From Tricholomella constricta (lineage: Eukaryota > Basidiomycota > Agaricomycetes > Agaricales > Lyophyllaceae): DNA of 64,000 nt. A program made the position numbers and the translations under genes. Below are positions 32,271-44,800 of the stretch, in pieces (within the stretch, counting starts at the first letter, position 1; every line of letters begins with the position of its first letter). The DNA is taken from assembly GCA_013368375.1 (NCBI GenBank), contig JAACJP010000004.1:496001-560000 (forward strand), read 5' to 3'. The notes beneath the pieces are model-generated. The model was not told the origin of the DNA. It ran no database searches and was given only the letters and a program-made list of their open reading frames with translations.

Positions 32271-34391
32271 ACCCCCAAACCCGGGAAGGCCACGCCCCCA
32301 CCTATCGATCCTGGTGTCTTTCGGTCCGTCACCTCTATCCGCCGTCTGATAGACGAAGCAGCCGAACTGTCAGTCCGCGCCGCCTCAGGCTTATCTGCTG
32401 CAGAGCTGGGGTCAATGAGGAATGCTTCTGGACTGAACAACAACTCTTGGGCCGCGGCTCAGTCACTTGGGCTCAACCCACCCGGAAACGGCGGCGGCGG
32501 ACGCAATGTAGCTATGTCTGCAATGCGTATACACCGGTTAAGAGCACTCGCCGTGCAAAAACTTGCACAAGCTTATAAGGTGGATGAAATTGCATCCAGT
32601 GTGATGGTTATGCAAGGCGGAAGTGTCTTCGACGACGTAGCTGAGCGGGTGCTCAGGCATGGTCAGTTTGGTGCTTGTCCTAGCGCAGTTTCGATTCCAA
32701 TTTCATCATATAGATCCCAACGACCTCGATGCGAAATATGTCCACTTTTTCCATGAAAAGATACCCTCTCGGTGATGTTCATTCCGTTCTCACAATCAAC
32801 AAGCTTTGTTCATTACGAGAATTCTAGACAACTTGCAGAGTCGACGAGTACGAAAACTTTAGACGAGCTAATAGCTGCTCAGCCTCAGCGCCTCGAGTAC
32901 TATCGTACGCGCGGCATAGTGCATTGTTTCCGTGACGAATATCCACAGGCGACGAAAGACTTTACCCATGCGCTTAAGGAGGCGCGCGCCGTGCGAAAGG
33001 CGAAGATGATGCATCGCAATTTGAGCAGTCCCGTCGATTCGCGACTCACCAAGAATGGGAAGCGCAGGAAGGCGAGCGCCGGCCCGCACACGAATGGACA
33101 GGCGCCCCCGGATGGAACCAGCGCGCTTGGAGCTGAGAACACGGTTGAGGGGCTGGACGGGGAACCGCTGTTACTGCACTCATCTGTGCTTCCCGATGCG
33201 CCGGAGCCGATAGAGCCACAGCTGCTGTTCTTACGCGGCGCTGCGTATCTCCAACAGGCGGTGTTCTTAATTGAGAGTGCGGTGCTAAAGCTGGAGGGCG
33301 TGCGGAAAGTCCCGTCTGTGGACGGTGCGGAGTTGAGGTTATGTTATATCGAGAATGGGAAGTATGGAGGTGTGGAGATTGGAAATCCAGATGGGCCGTT
33401 GGGAAAGAAGGAGGGTGTGAAGGTTATGGCGTATAGGGAGGCGCTGGCCGCCGAACCGTTTCGAGAGCAGATCTCAGGGCTGCTCAGAAAGAGTATCCGC
33501 GATCACGAGAAATTTCTTTCTCACTTCGACTCGATAGAGTCTCTCAATGTTTTACAGGAAGGCGACATCGCGTTCCAGACCGAATACGCCTTTCTCCTCT
33601 CCGAGTCGATGCGCCCTGGCAACCATAACAACGTGCCACCGCCGTCCGTCTCGGACGTGCCTACGATGTTCACGACGTATCACCCGCTGCTCGTCGAGTC
33701 GCACTTTAGCGTGCTCATCTGCCAGCTCATGCTCGCCGATTTCATCAATATGCTCCCTACCTTCGCGCGCACCGCCGCGCTGGTCGAAGGTCTGGAGGGC
33801 TACCCGGTGTTCCTCCCTCCGCGTTCGATGGGCCAGGCTGAGTTTATCGAGGTCCTGGAGCGCCTTGCAAGCGGGTGGCGCCACGGCGTGCAGCCTTACT
33901 CTTTGTCAGGGACGGGGCAGCGCGGAAAGGGGCGCCTCGCGATTGAGGCGCCGCCGCCGCCGCCATCCCTCTCGCGCACACTGCTTCCCTCGCCCACATT
34001 CCCGCCGCCCGACGAACGTGCGTCGTGCTCCTCATCCGCATCCACGTCGCGCAAGAACAGCAGCTCCCAAGGGGAGTCCAGCTCGGCGCCGTGGCTGACG
34101 GAGGATGTGCCGTCGTTCCCGTCCTCACCGCAGGTGAATGGTTCGTATGGGTCGTCGCAGTGGGCTGATGCAAATGGCGCACGGGCGCTGGACTGTGCAC
34201 GCATTTTGCTGGCGCCGGTGGTGAGGCGGCAGAGGCAGAGGGCAGAGAAGACGGCTGTGGAGAAGGCGCATGGGACGGGGGGTAAGAAGAAGCCGCCTAC
34301 CATCAGTATTCCACTACATGGCCCGAGGGTTGAGGTTATACTCGCGTGGCTGGGGGCGGTGCATTTGCCTGAGCTCGATGGGTATATGTAA
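31682..34391 (+). CDS. TPR-like fungal protein of unknown function
   Basis: Exons 31682-31981, 32037-32661, 32714-32771 and 32828-34391 are all in phase and give 848 residues. The N-terminus is acidic and then has a Lys-rich block (K-K-K-K-K-K-K-P-K-K) and an Ala/Lys helix. R-N-K-H-W-R-Y-I-S-S-Y-H-G-P-W follows at about 88-103. After a Ser/Pro linker there is an α-helical region with Y-Y-R-T-R-G-I-V-H-C-F-R-D-E-Y near 350, which resembles a tetratricopeptide unit, and a second helical block (Y-H-P-L-L-V-E-S-H-F). The C-terminal 200 residues are low complexity and end in a conserved-looking helix. The 5' end of this gene was copied to 26.3-27.1 kb. The lysine block could be a nuclear signal (inference). 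Confidence 0.75.
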
Positions 34392-34674
34392 CGGTAATGG
34401 CACTCTTCTAAGTTTTATATGTTATTTTTCAGCCCCAGAGTAGTAGGTATCTATCTTGTAAGGCTTGAGCAGCGCCACAGGAACGCATTTTGTACCTCCG
34501 TTGTGATCAAAGTATGACACTTGAATTACGTGAGCTCGCCCTTTTTCGTTGCCACGCAGAGCAGCCTATCACAGATAAACGACGGAATATATGGAATTTG
34601 TTTTTCTTCATTGCACAACAAGCTGGATTCACCGGCCAACGGTGGGAGTAGAAAGTATAGTAGTCGAGGCATTA

Positions 34675-35192
34675 TTACAATGATTTCCCTCGAGCAACAA
34701 GGCTCTGACAATGTATGAGTGGGGAAGCGCATATGTTAGGAATGCAAACCAGGATGCTCACCTCAATCCCGCCGGGGCTAGCCCCTACAAGTTCATCGAC
34801 CTTGTTACCATTCTTGAATACCATAAACGTTGGCATCTGTGATTTAAGGGAATCAGTCAGGCCAAACTTCTCCGGCGATGTTAAGACACCCACGGCTCGG
34901 ATGCCAACCTCCTGGGAGATATCAGAATGATCGTCGACGTTGACTTTGTAGAATGCAACGCCTTGATTTTCTTTTTTGTTGGAGATTTTCTCGAAGGCCG
35001 GCGCGATCAATCTGCATGGACCACACCACTCCGCCCAGAAGTCAATGACGACGGGGTCAGCGCCGTTGATCTGGTATGATAAAAAAACGTGCATGAGAAA
35101 CGGATCTGTGAAGCGATCGAAGGCGATTTCAGGTGAGGCAAACGCACGATTTCCCTAAATTGTTGCCAGGACGTGATCGCAGTTACGGTCAT
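34675..35192 (-). CDS. Thioredoxin (copy 1)
   Basis: Exons 35192-35148, 35070-34894, 34836-34762 and 34704-34675 give 108 residues, the normal thioredoxin length. The active site W-C-G-P-C lies at about residues 29-33, followed by R-L-I-A-P, and the cis-Pro motif M-P-T-F starts exon 3. The protein reduces disulfides in the cytosol using thioredoxin reductase. No targeting peptide is present. Introns 2 and 3 are each 57 nt, in frame and free of stops, so an mRNA retaining them would still encode a protein. Copy 2 lies upstream on the same strand with identical intron positions, showing tandem duplication. Confidence 0.93.
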
Positions 35193-35861
35193 GGTTCAGT
35201 AATTGAGTGGGGGCGTGGGGGCTTTGCTTCTGGAGGGTAAAAATTTGGCAGCGAGGGTCTTCGTATATATGGATGATATAATGAAGTCAGATGGTGAATA
35301 TGTTCACGTGTATGATACAGGCGTCCATCATTTCCGCGACAGGACATCTGTCTACAGTCAGTATCAGTTCCACGGAACCCAGATAATCTATCGGCCAGGT
35401 ACCGACAAGATCCGCCACGCCAGGCCGGCCACGACCGTGCGCTTCTCGACTTCCATGTGCCTCAGTTCCCCTTTGGTTCTTGTTTGTTCACGGAAACGAT
35501 GTCAGTGATCGCCGGTAACAGCGCCACAGTCACGGCCCCAATAAGGAACACGCTTGGTATTTCCACTCCTAAAGTATAACTTGTGGGTGTAGGTTCCTTT
35601 TATCGCTCTTCATCCCAGATTAAGGTCGGAGTGGTTTCAAATACCCTGTGTAGTACGACAAATAGGACCAAGCCGAGGTGGATAGACATATTCGACGCAA
35701 CACAGCGATGGTTCTTTCTCGGCAACAAGGTAACATGAGATGCATATGTATTGGAGCAACTGTGGCGCTGGCGTCAGCGAGACACTCACTCAAAGTAAAC
35801 CACGGTTCGCTCCCATAACACGGACGACATCGGTAGCATCCTAGTACTGTATACAATATAG
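35193..35861. promoter_or_regulatory. Upstream region of thioredoxin copy 1
   Basis: About 670 bp. The segment at 35420-35555 resembles 36147-36370, the corresponding upstream region of the pseudogene copy, so the promoter region was duplicated along with the gene. Confidence 0.45.
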
Positions 35862-36150
35862 CCGCGGGTATCTGTGATTTAAGGTGGAATTTAGTTTATA
35901 ATGCTTGGCGCGAGGTCCCGACACCCACCCAAAGCTTCGATGTCTTCGGAGACATCTTCTCGGTCGTCAACGTTGATTTACGATGTAGGCCTTGATATTC
36001 GTTTTTGTTGAAGAGTTGCTCGAGACCGCACTGGAGGGACCACACCACGATGCTTACCACTCAATGGGGTACGCTGCTGATCTGAGAGGGGAATAATCAT
36101 GCCCCTTAGAAAGGCATCGGTGAAGCGATGGAGGACAAGTCCAGCTGTGC
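35862..36150 (-). pseudogene. Decayed third thioredoxin copy
   Basis: Reads in the same direction as its neighbours and aligns collinearly with copy 1. Shared blocks include CTGTGATTTAAGG (intron 2 border), CGTCAACGTTGATTTA, CCTTGATATTCGTTTTTGTTG against CCTTGATTTTCTTTTTTGTTG, GGACCACACCAC (W-C-G-P), GCTGATCTG and GTGAAGCGAT. Frames are broken by multiple indels and the cis-Pro exon is missing or unrecognisable. No ORF spans it. Confidence 0.8.
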
Positions 36151-36560
36151 CAGACCGGCTACGACCATGCGCATCTTGACCTTTCACACTTAGCTGGCTC
36201 CTGCCTGGACGCGATCCTCGATGGTATAGCTAGCGCATTGACTGGCGGAAGATGCACCGTTGTTGTGCTGAGCTCAGCGAACTTCCGTTGGCAGCCGAGG
36301 GGTGGTCAGATATTGGACGCCGTTAGCACTCCGAGCCACGCCACACTCCCAATGAGGAACGTGTGTAGTGCCCGCTGTGATCAGACTATGAAACTTACAT
36401 AACATAGATGTTAGATCTGATTTCACCTTTCCGTCGCAACATGATGCCCTATATCACAACAAACAGCAGAACCTTTCGCTTTCAATTTCTGTGTGTACAA
36501 CAAACTGACTTTAAGTAGTCCATGATGACGGGCACATTGATGGTAAGTATGATCGAGGTA
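36151..36560. other. Duplicated thioredoxin-upstream DNA, no gene
   Basis: Contains the upstream-like segment of the pseudogene copy and the 3' flank of thioredoxin copy 2. No coding region is supported. Confidence 0.45.
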
Positions 36561-37069
36561 TTACAGCAGGGTTTTCCCGAAGCCGAGAAGGGTCTAATGG
36601 ATGTGTAAACGAGTGAGCGTATGTGGTAAAAATGCTAGTGAAGACTCCCACCTGAAGGCCCGGTGGGTTGGCTCCTACGAGATCTTTAACCTTGTTGCCA
36701 CTCTTGAACAATATGAACGTGGGCATCTGTGAGATCGCGGAGTCAATTCCAAAAGTAGGCGAGAGCCTGATCCATTGACACCCACCGCACGGACGCCAAC
36801 CTCCTGAGAGATTTGCTCCTGCGCATCGACATCAACTTTGTAGAACTTGACGCCGTCATATTCTGCCTGGTCTGAAAACTTCTCGAAGATCGGGGAGATC
36901 ACTCTGCAGGGACCACACCACGTCGCCCAAAAGTCGATAACGCTGGGCGTATCGCTGTTGATCTAGAAGAAGAAGAACACAGATCACTGAGCAAGGTGAT
37001 CGAAGACGATCTAGCTGCGCGCACGATTTCCTGGAACTGTTTGAGGGATGTGATCTCTACGACAGGCAT
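36561..37069 (-). CDS. Thioredoxin (copy 2)
   Basis: Exons 37069-37025, 36962-36786, 36726-36652 and 36593-36561 give 109 residues. The active site W-C-G-P-C-R-V-I-S-P is in exon 2 and M-P-T-F starts exon 3, at the same places as in copy 1. Exons 1 to 3 have exactly the same lengths as in copy 1 (45, 177 and 75 nt); only the last exon differs (33 against 30 nt). The ATG chosen gives M-P-V-V-E-I-T-S, matching thioredoxin length; an upstream in-frame ATG would add an unlikely leader. It is divergent from NOP10, with about 350 bp between the starts. Confidence 0.92.
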
Positions 37070-37420
37070 GTTGTGATATTCGAATGGGAGTCTGAGTTTG
37101 GATTGCTGGAAGTGGAGGATCAACGAGAACAGTTTATATGATACGCCCATTCCAGCTTGGTGAGCGCATCACGTGTACATGACGTGCTTCTCCGTGACCC
37201 CATTATCAGAGATAGAGGACAGCGTTGGGCGCTTAAGTCTATACATATCAATGCGATGTCCGGGCTCGGACTCGGGCTTGCGAGATTTGGTCATCAGATG
37301 CCACGATGATATCGTTGTGAGAGTCTCGAAGCCTCGCACTCCTTGCGTGCAGACAAAGCAGTCACGTGGTCATCTTTCTTTAATTTTTTTTAGCTGGCAT
37401 ACGACCTCGACCACTCAAAC
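37070..37420. promoter_or_regulatory. Divergent upstream region of thioredoxin copy 2 and NOP10
   Basis: About 350 bp between two head-to-head starts. No specific site was recognised. A T-rich run precedes NOP10 at 37377-37392. Confidence 0.4.
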
Positions 37421-37728
37421 ATGCATTTGATGTACACTTTGGATGAGCAAGGCAACAGAGTATATACTCTCAAAGTAAGCACCAGCCTATTTCTTTCCAT
37501 CAAGGCCGGCACTCATCAGACCCTTCAGAAAACCACAGAGAAGGGGAAAATCACAAAATCTGCCCATCCTGGTATCACTTCTCTCCTTCCACCTGGCACT
37601 TGGTACATTTGACGATTTCTCCTTGTTTAGCTCGCTTCTCTCCCGATGACAAATTCTCCCGGCACCGCGTCACCATCAAGAAGCGACACAACGTCCTCCT
37701 GACTCAACTTCCCTGCAAACCCATGTAA
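37421..37728 (+). CDS. NOP10: H/ACA snoRNP subunit NOP10
   Basis: Exons 37421-37474, 37529-37571 and 37631-37728 give 64 residues, exactly the usual length of this tiny protein. The sequence keeps the family signature: M-H-L-M-Y-T-L at the start, G-N-R-V-Y-T-L-K, then [12 protein letters not shown] and [10 protein letters not shown]. The product binds the pseudouridine synthase subunit in nucleolar H/ACA particles that modify rRNA and stabilise telomerase RNA. The exon 2 acceptor is ambiguous. CTTCAG at 37523-37528 fits family length, but CATCAG 9 nt upstream would add three residues in frame. Confidence 0.95.
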
Positions 37729-38289
37729 TCTGAATACCACTTCGACCTTGGGGCTGGGCGCTATTGAGGCGAGTGATGAAAAAGACGAAATGAGGACACA
37801 GAGGCGGTGGATCCTTGGTTCGCATCGCTTCATGCATTACACTTTTACTCTTGGTTGAAGATCTTTGGCGACATCGAGCACAGGACTCTGCATGCATCTT
37901 TCGGTGGCAGGAGTAGACGTGTATTCAAAACCATACGACATTCAAATTAGGATGTATCAGCGACTTCGTTAGCTCGAAATCTACAGGCATGCATTTCCAT
38001 TTGGTCGCGGTTGTGCTGCAACTTTATGACACCTTCTTGTCTGCCCCGGACGTGAATTATGATCCATGAGTACTCGACTCTTGTAGGTCGAACCTCGCTT
38101 TTCGTCTTGATCCTTCATGAAATTGCTCGCCAAGCTACGGTCGACCGGAAAAATGCGTCATGTGATGTGTAATCTTCCCAAATGACCTAAAAAAGTTGAG
38201 TAAGGAGACCGCGCCGGAGGAATGACCTTGATTCATTACATTATCTTCCCAGTTTCATAAACACTCCTTTGATCCTAACCTCCACGAGC
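37729..38289. other. Intergenic, nothing recognised
   Basis: Between NOP10 and the CRAL-TRIO gene. There are short - strand ORFs overlapping the NOP10 end only. Confidence 0.5.
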
Positions 38290-39798
38290 ATGTCAATGAA
38301 AACCCACGAAGTCCTCGTTTCCCCCGCGCCAGAAACCAAAGTCGCCCCGATTCACGAGTATACCGAGGAGCAGGCCACCAAAATCAAAGCCCTTCGGGAG
38401 GTGAGCTGATTACGCGTTCTCGGCGATTTCTCTCATCCATATCTCTGATGGCAACAGTTCGCCCACAGTCTCCTGCTTCCCCCTACAGACCCCTACCATC
38501 CATGGGAACTCCGGTGGCTCAACAAGCCGGACACAATACCGCGATACAGCCGCGCCTCGAAGTGGAATCTCGACGACGCGCGAAAACGCATCAAAGCCAC
38601 TATAGAATGGCGGCGCGAGTACAAGCCTGACCTTATCCTCCCAGAGGAGGTCCGCATCGAGAGCGAGACGGGCAAAATGTACGTCCCCCGCCAGTCGCAC
38701 GCAGTCCTCTAATCCCGCAAAGTCCGCCGCTTCAAATGCTAACGTATTTGCCGCGTGCGCATCTCCCGCAGCATCATCAACGGCTTTGACAGGGATGGGC
38801 GGCCGATAATCTACATGCGCCCGGGCCGCGAGAACACGGAGACGGGCCCGCGACAGCTGCGCCATCTCGTGTGGTGCCTGTGCGTCTGTCTATTCTGCCC
38901 CTGCTGCCCTTGTGGTCCTTTCAAATTGCTGATAGACGCACGCGCACATTTTGTCTGCGTGATCATATTTACAGGGAACGCGCCAAGGATCTTATGCCGC
39001 CGGGCCAAGAGTCTCTCGTCATCATCGTGGACTACAAGTCGACGACGTTGCGCACGAACCCGTCGATATCCGTCGCGCGCAAGGTTTGTTCTGCTGGTTC
39101 AAGATGGTGTAGCAGGGCGACTATAACTTGGGTTACAGGTTCTTCATATATTGCAGCAACACTATGTGGAGACGCTAGGTCGCGCGCTCGTGGTCAACCT
39201 CCCTATGCTCCTCAGCTTCTTCTACAAAGGGATCTCGCCCTTCCTGGACCCTGTCACTCGGGACAAGGTCTGCCTTTCTCCACGCGTCGACACGCGACCT
39301 TGAAGGCCTTTTCTCACACGAAACATTACAGATGCGCTTTAACCCCGACTTGCAAGAGCTGATACCCTCGTCGCATCTTGATGCTGATTTCGGCGGAGAC
39401 TTGCATTACGAGTTCGAGCCCAAGAGCTATTGGGACCAGATCGTCGCGTGAGTTCTGTTTATATCTATCGTCGCGTGGAGTTTCCACTGACCACGAAGAA
39501 TCAAGGGCGTGCGGCATTGCACCGGATGGAACGCGCGCTGAGAAAATTGTGGGCGAGCTGAAGGAGTCGGCCATGGTCGAGGATAACACTGTGTCGTGCG
39601 TACTTCTTTTACGCACGCGAATATTCAGGCTGACCCCCGTCCTTCCTTTGGAACTGTAGGGGCGACACGACCCCCTCTCTCACCGTCTCCTCGTCCGAAA
39701 CCGCCTTAGAAGAGAAAATTGCCGACCTCTCGGTATCCAACAAGGACCAGGACGCCGCGCCTCTCACGGAACAGCAGGTCCTTGTAACCGTGTCTTGA
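38290..39798 (+). CDS. CRAL-TRIO (Sec14-like) lipid-transfer protein
   Basis: Eight exons (38290-38400, 38458-38678, 38772-38879, 38975-39083, 39139-39267, 39332-39447, 39506-39595 and 39660-39798) keep phase and give 340 residues. An N-terminal CRAL-TRIO helical unit covers about 25-100 (R-Y-S-R-A-S-K-W-N-L-D-D-A). The lipid-binding domain follows: G-F-D-R-D-G-R-P-I-I-Y-M-R-P, then I-I-V-D-Y-K, Q-H-Y-V-E-T-L-G, N-L-P-M-L-L, and P-F-L-D-P-V-T-R-D-K near 225-245. The acidic Ser/Thr tail lacks known motifs. Such proteins exchange phosphatidylinositol and other lipids between membranes; the exact ligand cannot be told from sequence. Confidence 0.92.
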
Positions 39799-41811
39799 GT
39801 TCGCATCGCACTCTCACTCCCCACTCCCATCGCCCTGAAGAGCTCTTGTAACAAAGCCTTCCCCTCGCCTGCATTTTTTGTTTGCCTCTTTAGTATCCAT
39901 AGGTATTTTTAGGAACGCATGTATCATGATTACCCTACGCTATTACATCCCCATAGAATCTCATAGTCGCACCCTTGCAATTGCGCCGCGTGACCCAAAA
40001 TCCACCCCATGTCCGTGTCACGCAACGCTGCGCGTTTTCGATACCCACCTTGACTCATTCCCGATGCTGTCGCTTGACATGCATCTCGATGAACAGGCTT
40101 TTGGAGGATTCTGAAGTATCATGCCCGCGCTTTTGAAGAAAGCTTTCGAAGCCTCAATCTGCCGATTCAGGTTAGACAACTTGTAAGTGGACGCCTGGGG
40201 ACCACTGACGGTCAGATGACCGTTATATGATCGTTCGGAAGCAGACGATCGCCTATAATTAGAGCGGATCAAGGATTTCATCAGATTTATCCGGAGCTGT
40301 GGCGACACCGCTCGGAGCTCGACACCACTTGACTTGACGTTCGATGGACCTGTACACGAGGATTGTGTTGGATACTGCCCGGGTGGACATTTTATAGGCA
40401 TTGAAACATGCCTCTTATCCTTGGCGAAAATATTACTATCATTTGCCAGATTGAGCACCCGAGGACCCGTACACCATGTGGTTGATTAAGTAGCACCGTG
40501 GTTGATGTTTGCCGTCAAGGGACACAAGAGACACGACGCCCACCATACTGTCCGCACCAAAGTTGTGGAACCCCACCTAATTGGACGTGAGTTGTTCTGA
40601 AAGCATACCTTCTCGGAATTATCATCCGTCGCTCGCAGTGTTATCATTCGGCAGGTTGATCTAGACACGCCCACTGACATGTTCGAATCGTTCAATCCTG
40701 GGAAATTCGAACTCGAGCCCTGGTTGTTCACTGAATGTGTCGGAATCTTTTTCGTTAAATCCGACGGTGAAATACGACATGCGTTGTGGTTCATGTTCCT
40801 CCCTGCCGCTTTTTTATGATGTGGGTCCAGGAATATCGCAAGTTGGGTTAAGACGTTCACTGATTCCGACGCCCTTTTGATCCTAGCCCTAGAAATCGCA
40901 AGATAATCGATAACGCGACGCTTCGATACTACATGCGTTGATGGAATTCCTTCCCTGGTAATAACAAAAGTAAGTGAACGGGCTCATAATGTCGCAGTAG
41001 AAGCCGTCAACTGATTGACAATTACAGCTGAGGCTGGCACTGGTAAGAGTATAAGACTGAGGTGGTGCAGGTCAACGTCAGGACGTCGGAAACTGGGGAC
41101 ACTGCAATTTATTGACGAGACTTATGCTCTCCGATAATATAGCCATGGTAGTCTGTAATAGTCCTTTCATGGATCCATGAGCGACGCATTTCGAGAATAT
41201 TTTAGGTGGCGGCGTGGAGACGAAGGTAGGCCGGACGTGGCGATGACTGGTAATTTATCCTCTCCCCAAACTCGGAGTGTGTAATTTAATTTTCTGCGGC
41301 GCAGACCATGCTGGTCTAAGAACGAGAAATAACCAGATTGGGACTTGTCACTAGTATCAACGATTATCATTAGACCAAGTCCAGGGTCAAGCGTAGACGC
41401 TGAGGGAAAATTCGGAGCGTGGATTTCGGAGCTATTGATATAAAAGCCAGTTATGATGGAATCGTCAATGATCACTAGGCGGGAGGTTTACGCGTGGTGA
41501 TGGGCCGGTAGCTGTGACTGGCATAGAACTTGTTCAAGGCGCCGTGTCTTACTCTTTTGCCGTGGTTCCAGGAATAACGCAGTGAACGGACAAGAGTTGC
41601 CGAAAACGGGCAGGTCCGGCGACTCAACGGTTGAACCTCGTTTTGCTCTCAGACTGCGTAAGCGAGACAACAGCTGCTCATCAGCTCCACCGTCCTGCTC
41701 GCTGCCATCCTCCCTCCTGGGCACATCCCTGCCTCGTCCCCCTCCTTTCCTCACCTGTCCAATACTTGAGCTCACAGCGCTCTTTCTGCTGCCACAAAAC
41801 ACTCCTTCAAT
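39799..41811. other. Long intergenic stretch without recognised gene
   Basis: About 2 kb between the CRAL-TRIO gene and the chitin synthase. - strand ORFs (about 40018-40458 and 40486-40860) have no motif and no clear splice partners. The last 250 bp are C/T-rich and are probably the chitin synthase promoter and leader. The region could hide a lineage-specific gene. Confidence 0.45.
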
Positions 41812-44800
41812 ATGGACTATCGGGGCGACCAACGGCCTCCCCGTGCCGCTCGTCCAGCCAGCCAGCAAGCACAGCAGTCAAGATCACCTCCACACAATGC
41901 CGCAGCTCAAAATAGACAATCTACATTCCTTCCCAACGATGGTTCAAGAGGCAACGTATCCTTTCAGAACCTCGAGCGTGGCGACCGTCAGGGCCCCCTG
42001 GATCCACAACGGCAACGCACCATGCCTCATGCATACCAAAGCCATCTCTCGCCTGGCGCAGACCTAGAGAACGCAGACTACTTTGATCCTTCTAGAGTAG
42101 CCCGCAAGAAGAGCCTCGTCAGGCCCGATCGAGAAAAAATCGAACCAGGCCATCGGCAATGGCACTACCGAACACATGTCGCACAATTAGAGGACGAGGG
42201 ACAGAGGCTGGGCGTCATGCCTTCAAGTGCGTTATATGCTGCCTATGATATGCCTACGGGATAACTACATATACAATTAAATTTGCAGCGACAGGCAATT
42301 ACCCACAACGGGAGACTCTGCGACGAGGCAGGTCGCTTCTTGGTCGTGAAGAAGACCAGCACGAGTCTGGACTCGCACTCTTCAAGCGAAGTGCTACTCT
42401 CCGACGGAAACGCGCCTCTGGTGCAGGTGCAACGCCCATTCCAGGTGCTGTGCCGGAAGTTAAGAAGAAACGAGGATGTTATACTGGTCCTGGGCCAGGC
42501 GGACCTTGGATGACCTACTGTCTAATCATCACCTGCCTCGTCCCTCCCATGTTTATGAAGGCCTGCGGTATGTCTTCATAGACACAGGCACGAACATGCT
42601 CACTGATCATTCGATGATTTATCCTAGGATTGAGGACACCGGAACAACAACGCGCGTGGCGAGAGAAAATGGGCCTCATTAGTCTCATTCTGACCCTCAT
42701 GGCAGGCGTGGGTTTCTTGACGTTCGGCTTTACGGAGAGTGTGTGTGGCACACCCCCTAATCGGTTCCACGGCGGCGCCATCGGCGATGGCTTCATCGGC
42801 AACAGCTCTGTCGTCATTCACGGATACGACTATGACTTTTCTAAATTCAAACACCCCAAAACCAACAGCGTATTTAACGGCGACTCGAACCCTGTGCTGC
42901 AGGGCAACTGGGGCCTGGGTGGCAACGACGTCTCCTTTATGTTTCAGAAAGTTAACGAGAAATGCTTGGGTCTGATCAGCAAAGCTTCAAGCTCCAGCAT
43001 CAGCGGCTCAGGAAGCTTTCTCGACTGGTACTTCCCCTGTAACGTGTTCAGCCAGTACGGCAACCAGGGCGCCAACTTCACGGGATACGAGCAGAATACC
43101 AACTGCCACACAAGCTCCAAGGCCAAGGCCCAATTCAGTACAATCAAGCCACAGGGTCAGGTATATTACACTTGGGATGACGTCCACAACCCCAAGCGCA
43201 ATTTAGCCGTCTACGAATCGTAGGTGGATTTGTTCGACTTGAAATCTGTTTCTGACCACGGTAAACAGCACGGTCCTCGACCTTGGCCTTCTCCAATGGC
43301 TTAGCAGGGCCCAAGTCAACTATCCCGTTATCTTTGACCAGATGAAGAGCCCCAATGGGACTTATAATGGCAAAGATCTCACCATGCTTCTCGTCCGTAC
43401 CGGCCAGCAGGACATTGGACACTGTCTGAAAGACCTTGTTACAATTGGGTTTATCGACACTAACAGTATTGGCTGTGTTGCCTCATCAGTCGTTCTCTAT
43501 CTCTCCCTCATCTTCATTATCGGAGTCGTCGCGATCCGATTCTTCATGGCCGTCATGTTCGCGTGGTTCTTCTCTTGGAGGATCGGCAACTTCCCCAGGG
43601 AAACATACGAGCAGCGCATGCAGCGTTCTGCGGAGATCGAGAATTGGTCTAGCGACATATACCGTCCTGCGCCCAGCGAGTACCGCCCCAATGTCAGCAA
43701 GAATGGGCTCGGCGCCAAGGGCAACCGCAAAACGTTCCTTCCGCTCCCTAGCCATTCACGCTTCACGCCGTCGGACAACATTCTTCTTAAAAACGGCCAG
43801 CGCACATCAACTGCATACGGCGTCCTTGACTCATCCTCCTCGAGCTGGAAGCGCTCGACCATGTACTCCAGCACAGGCAAGGTCAATTCCAAAGGGACGC
43901 CGCCCGATTCGCCCGCATACCGTCAATCGCGCAGCACAATGTCGCTCGTGGAGACGCCGTGTCCTTTCCCGCTACATAACGTGGTGCCGCAGCCGCCGCC
44001 GGATTATGAGCCATTCAACTTCCCACTTGCGCACACGATGTGCCTGGTGACGGCATATTCGGAATCGGTGGAGGGCCTGCGGACTACGATAGACTCGCTC
44101 GCGACAACGGACTACCCGAACTCTCACAAGCTTATACTCGTGATCGCTGATGGGATGGTCAAGGGCGAGGGGAACCAGCTCACAACACCCGAGATTTGTT
44201 TGGGGATGATGAAGGAGTTCGTGGTAGCCCCCGCTGAGGTGGAACCGCACTCATATGTCGCGATTGCAGATGGTCATAAGAGGCATAACATGGCCAAGGT
44301 GTATGCGGGCTTCTATGATTACGACGATGCGACGGTGGAGCGGTCGAAGCAGCAGCGCGTGCCGATGGTGTTGGTGGCAAAGTGCGGGAATCCCCTGGAG
44401 GCGAACGATTCCAAGCCGGGCAACCGAGGGAAGCGCGACTCGCAGATTGTGCTGATGGCGTTCTTGCAGAAGGTGATGTTTGACGAGCGCATGACGACGT
44501 TTGAGTATGAGTTTTTCAACTCGATCTGGAGGGTTACAGGTGTGAGCCCGGATCGGTACGAGCTCATTCTCTGTGTGGATGCGGATACGAAGGTGTTCCC
44601 CGACTCGTTGACGAGGATGGTCAGCTGTATGGTGCATGACGAGGAGATTATGGGCCTCTGTGGCGAGACGAAGATTGCGAATAAGGCGGAGACGTTCGTT
44701 ACGATGATGCAGGGTGCGTGGTCTGTCCTTCATGACTTGACGCCTTTCTGATGCGTGCGCTTGTAGTGTTCGAGTACTACGTCTCTCACCACATGACCAA

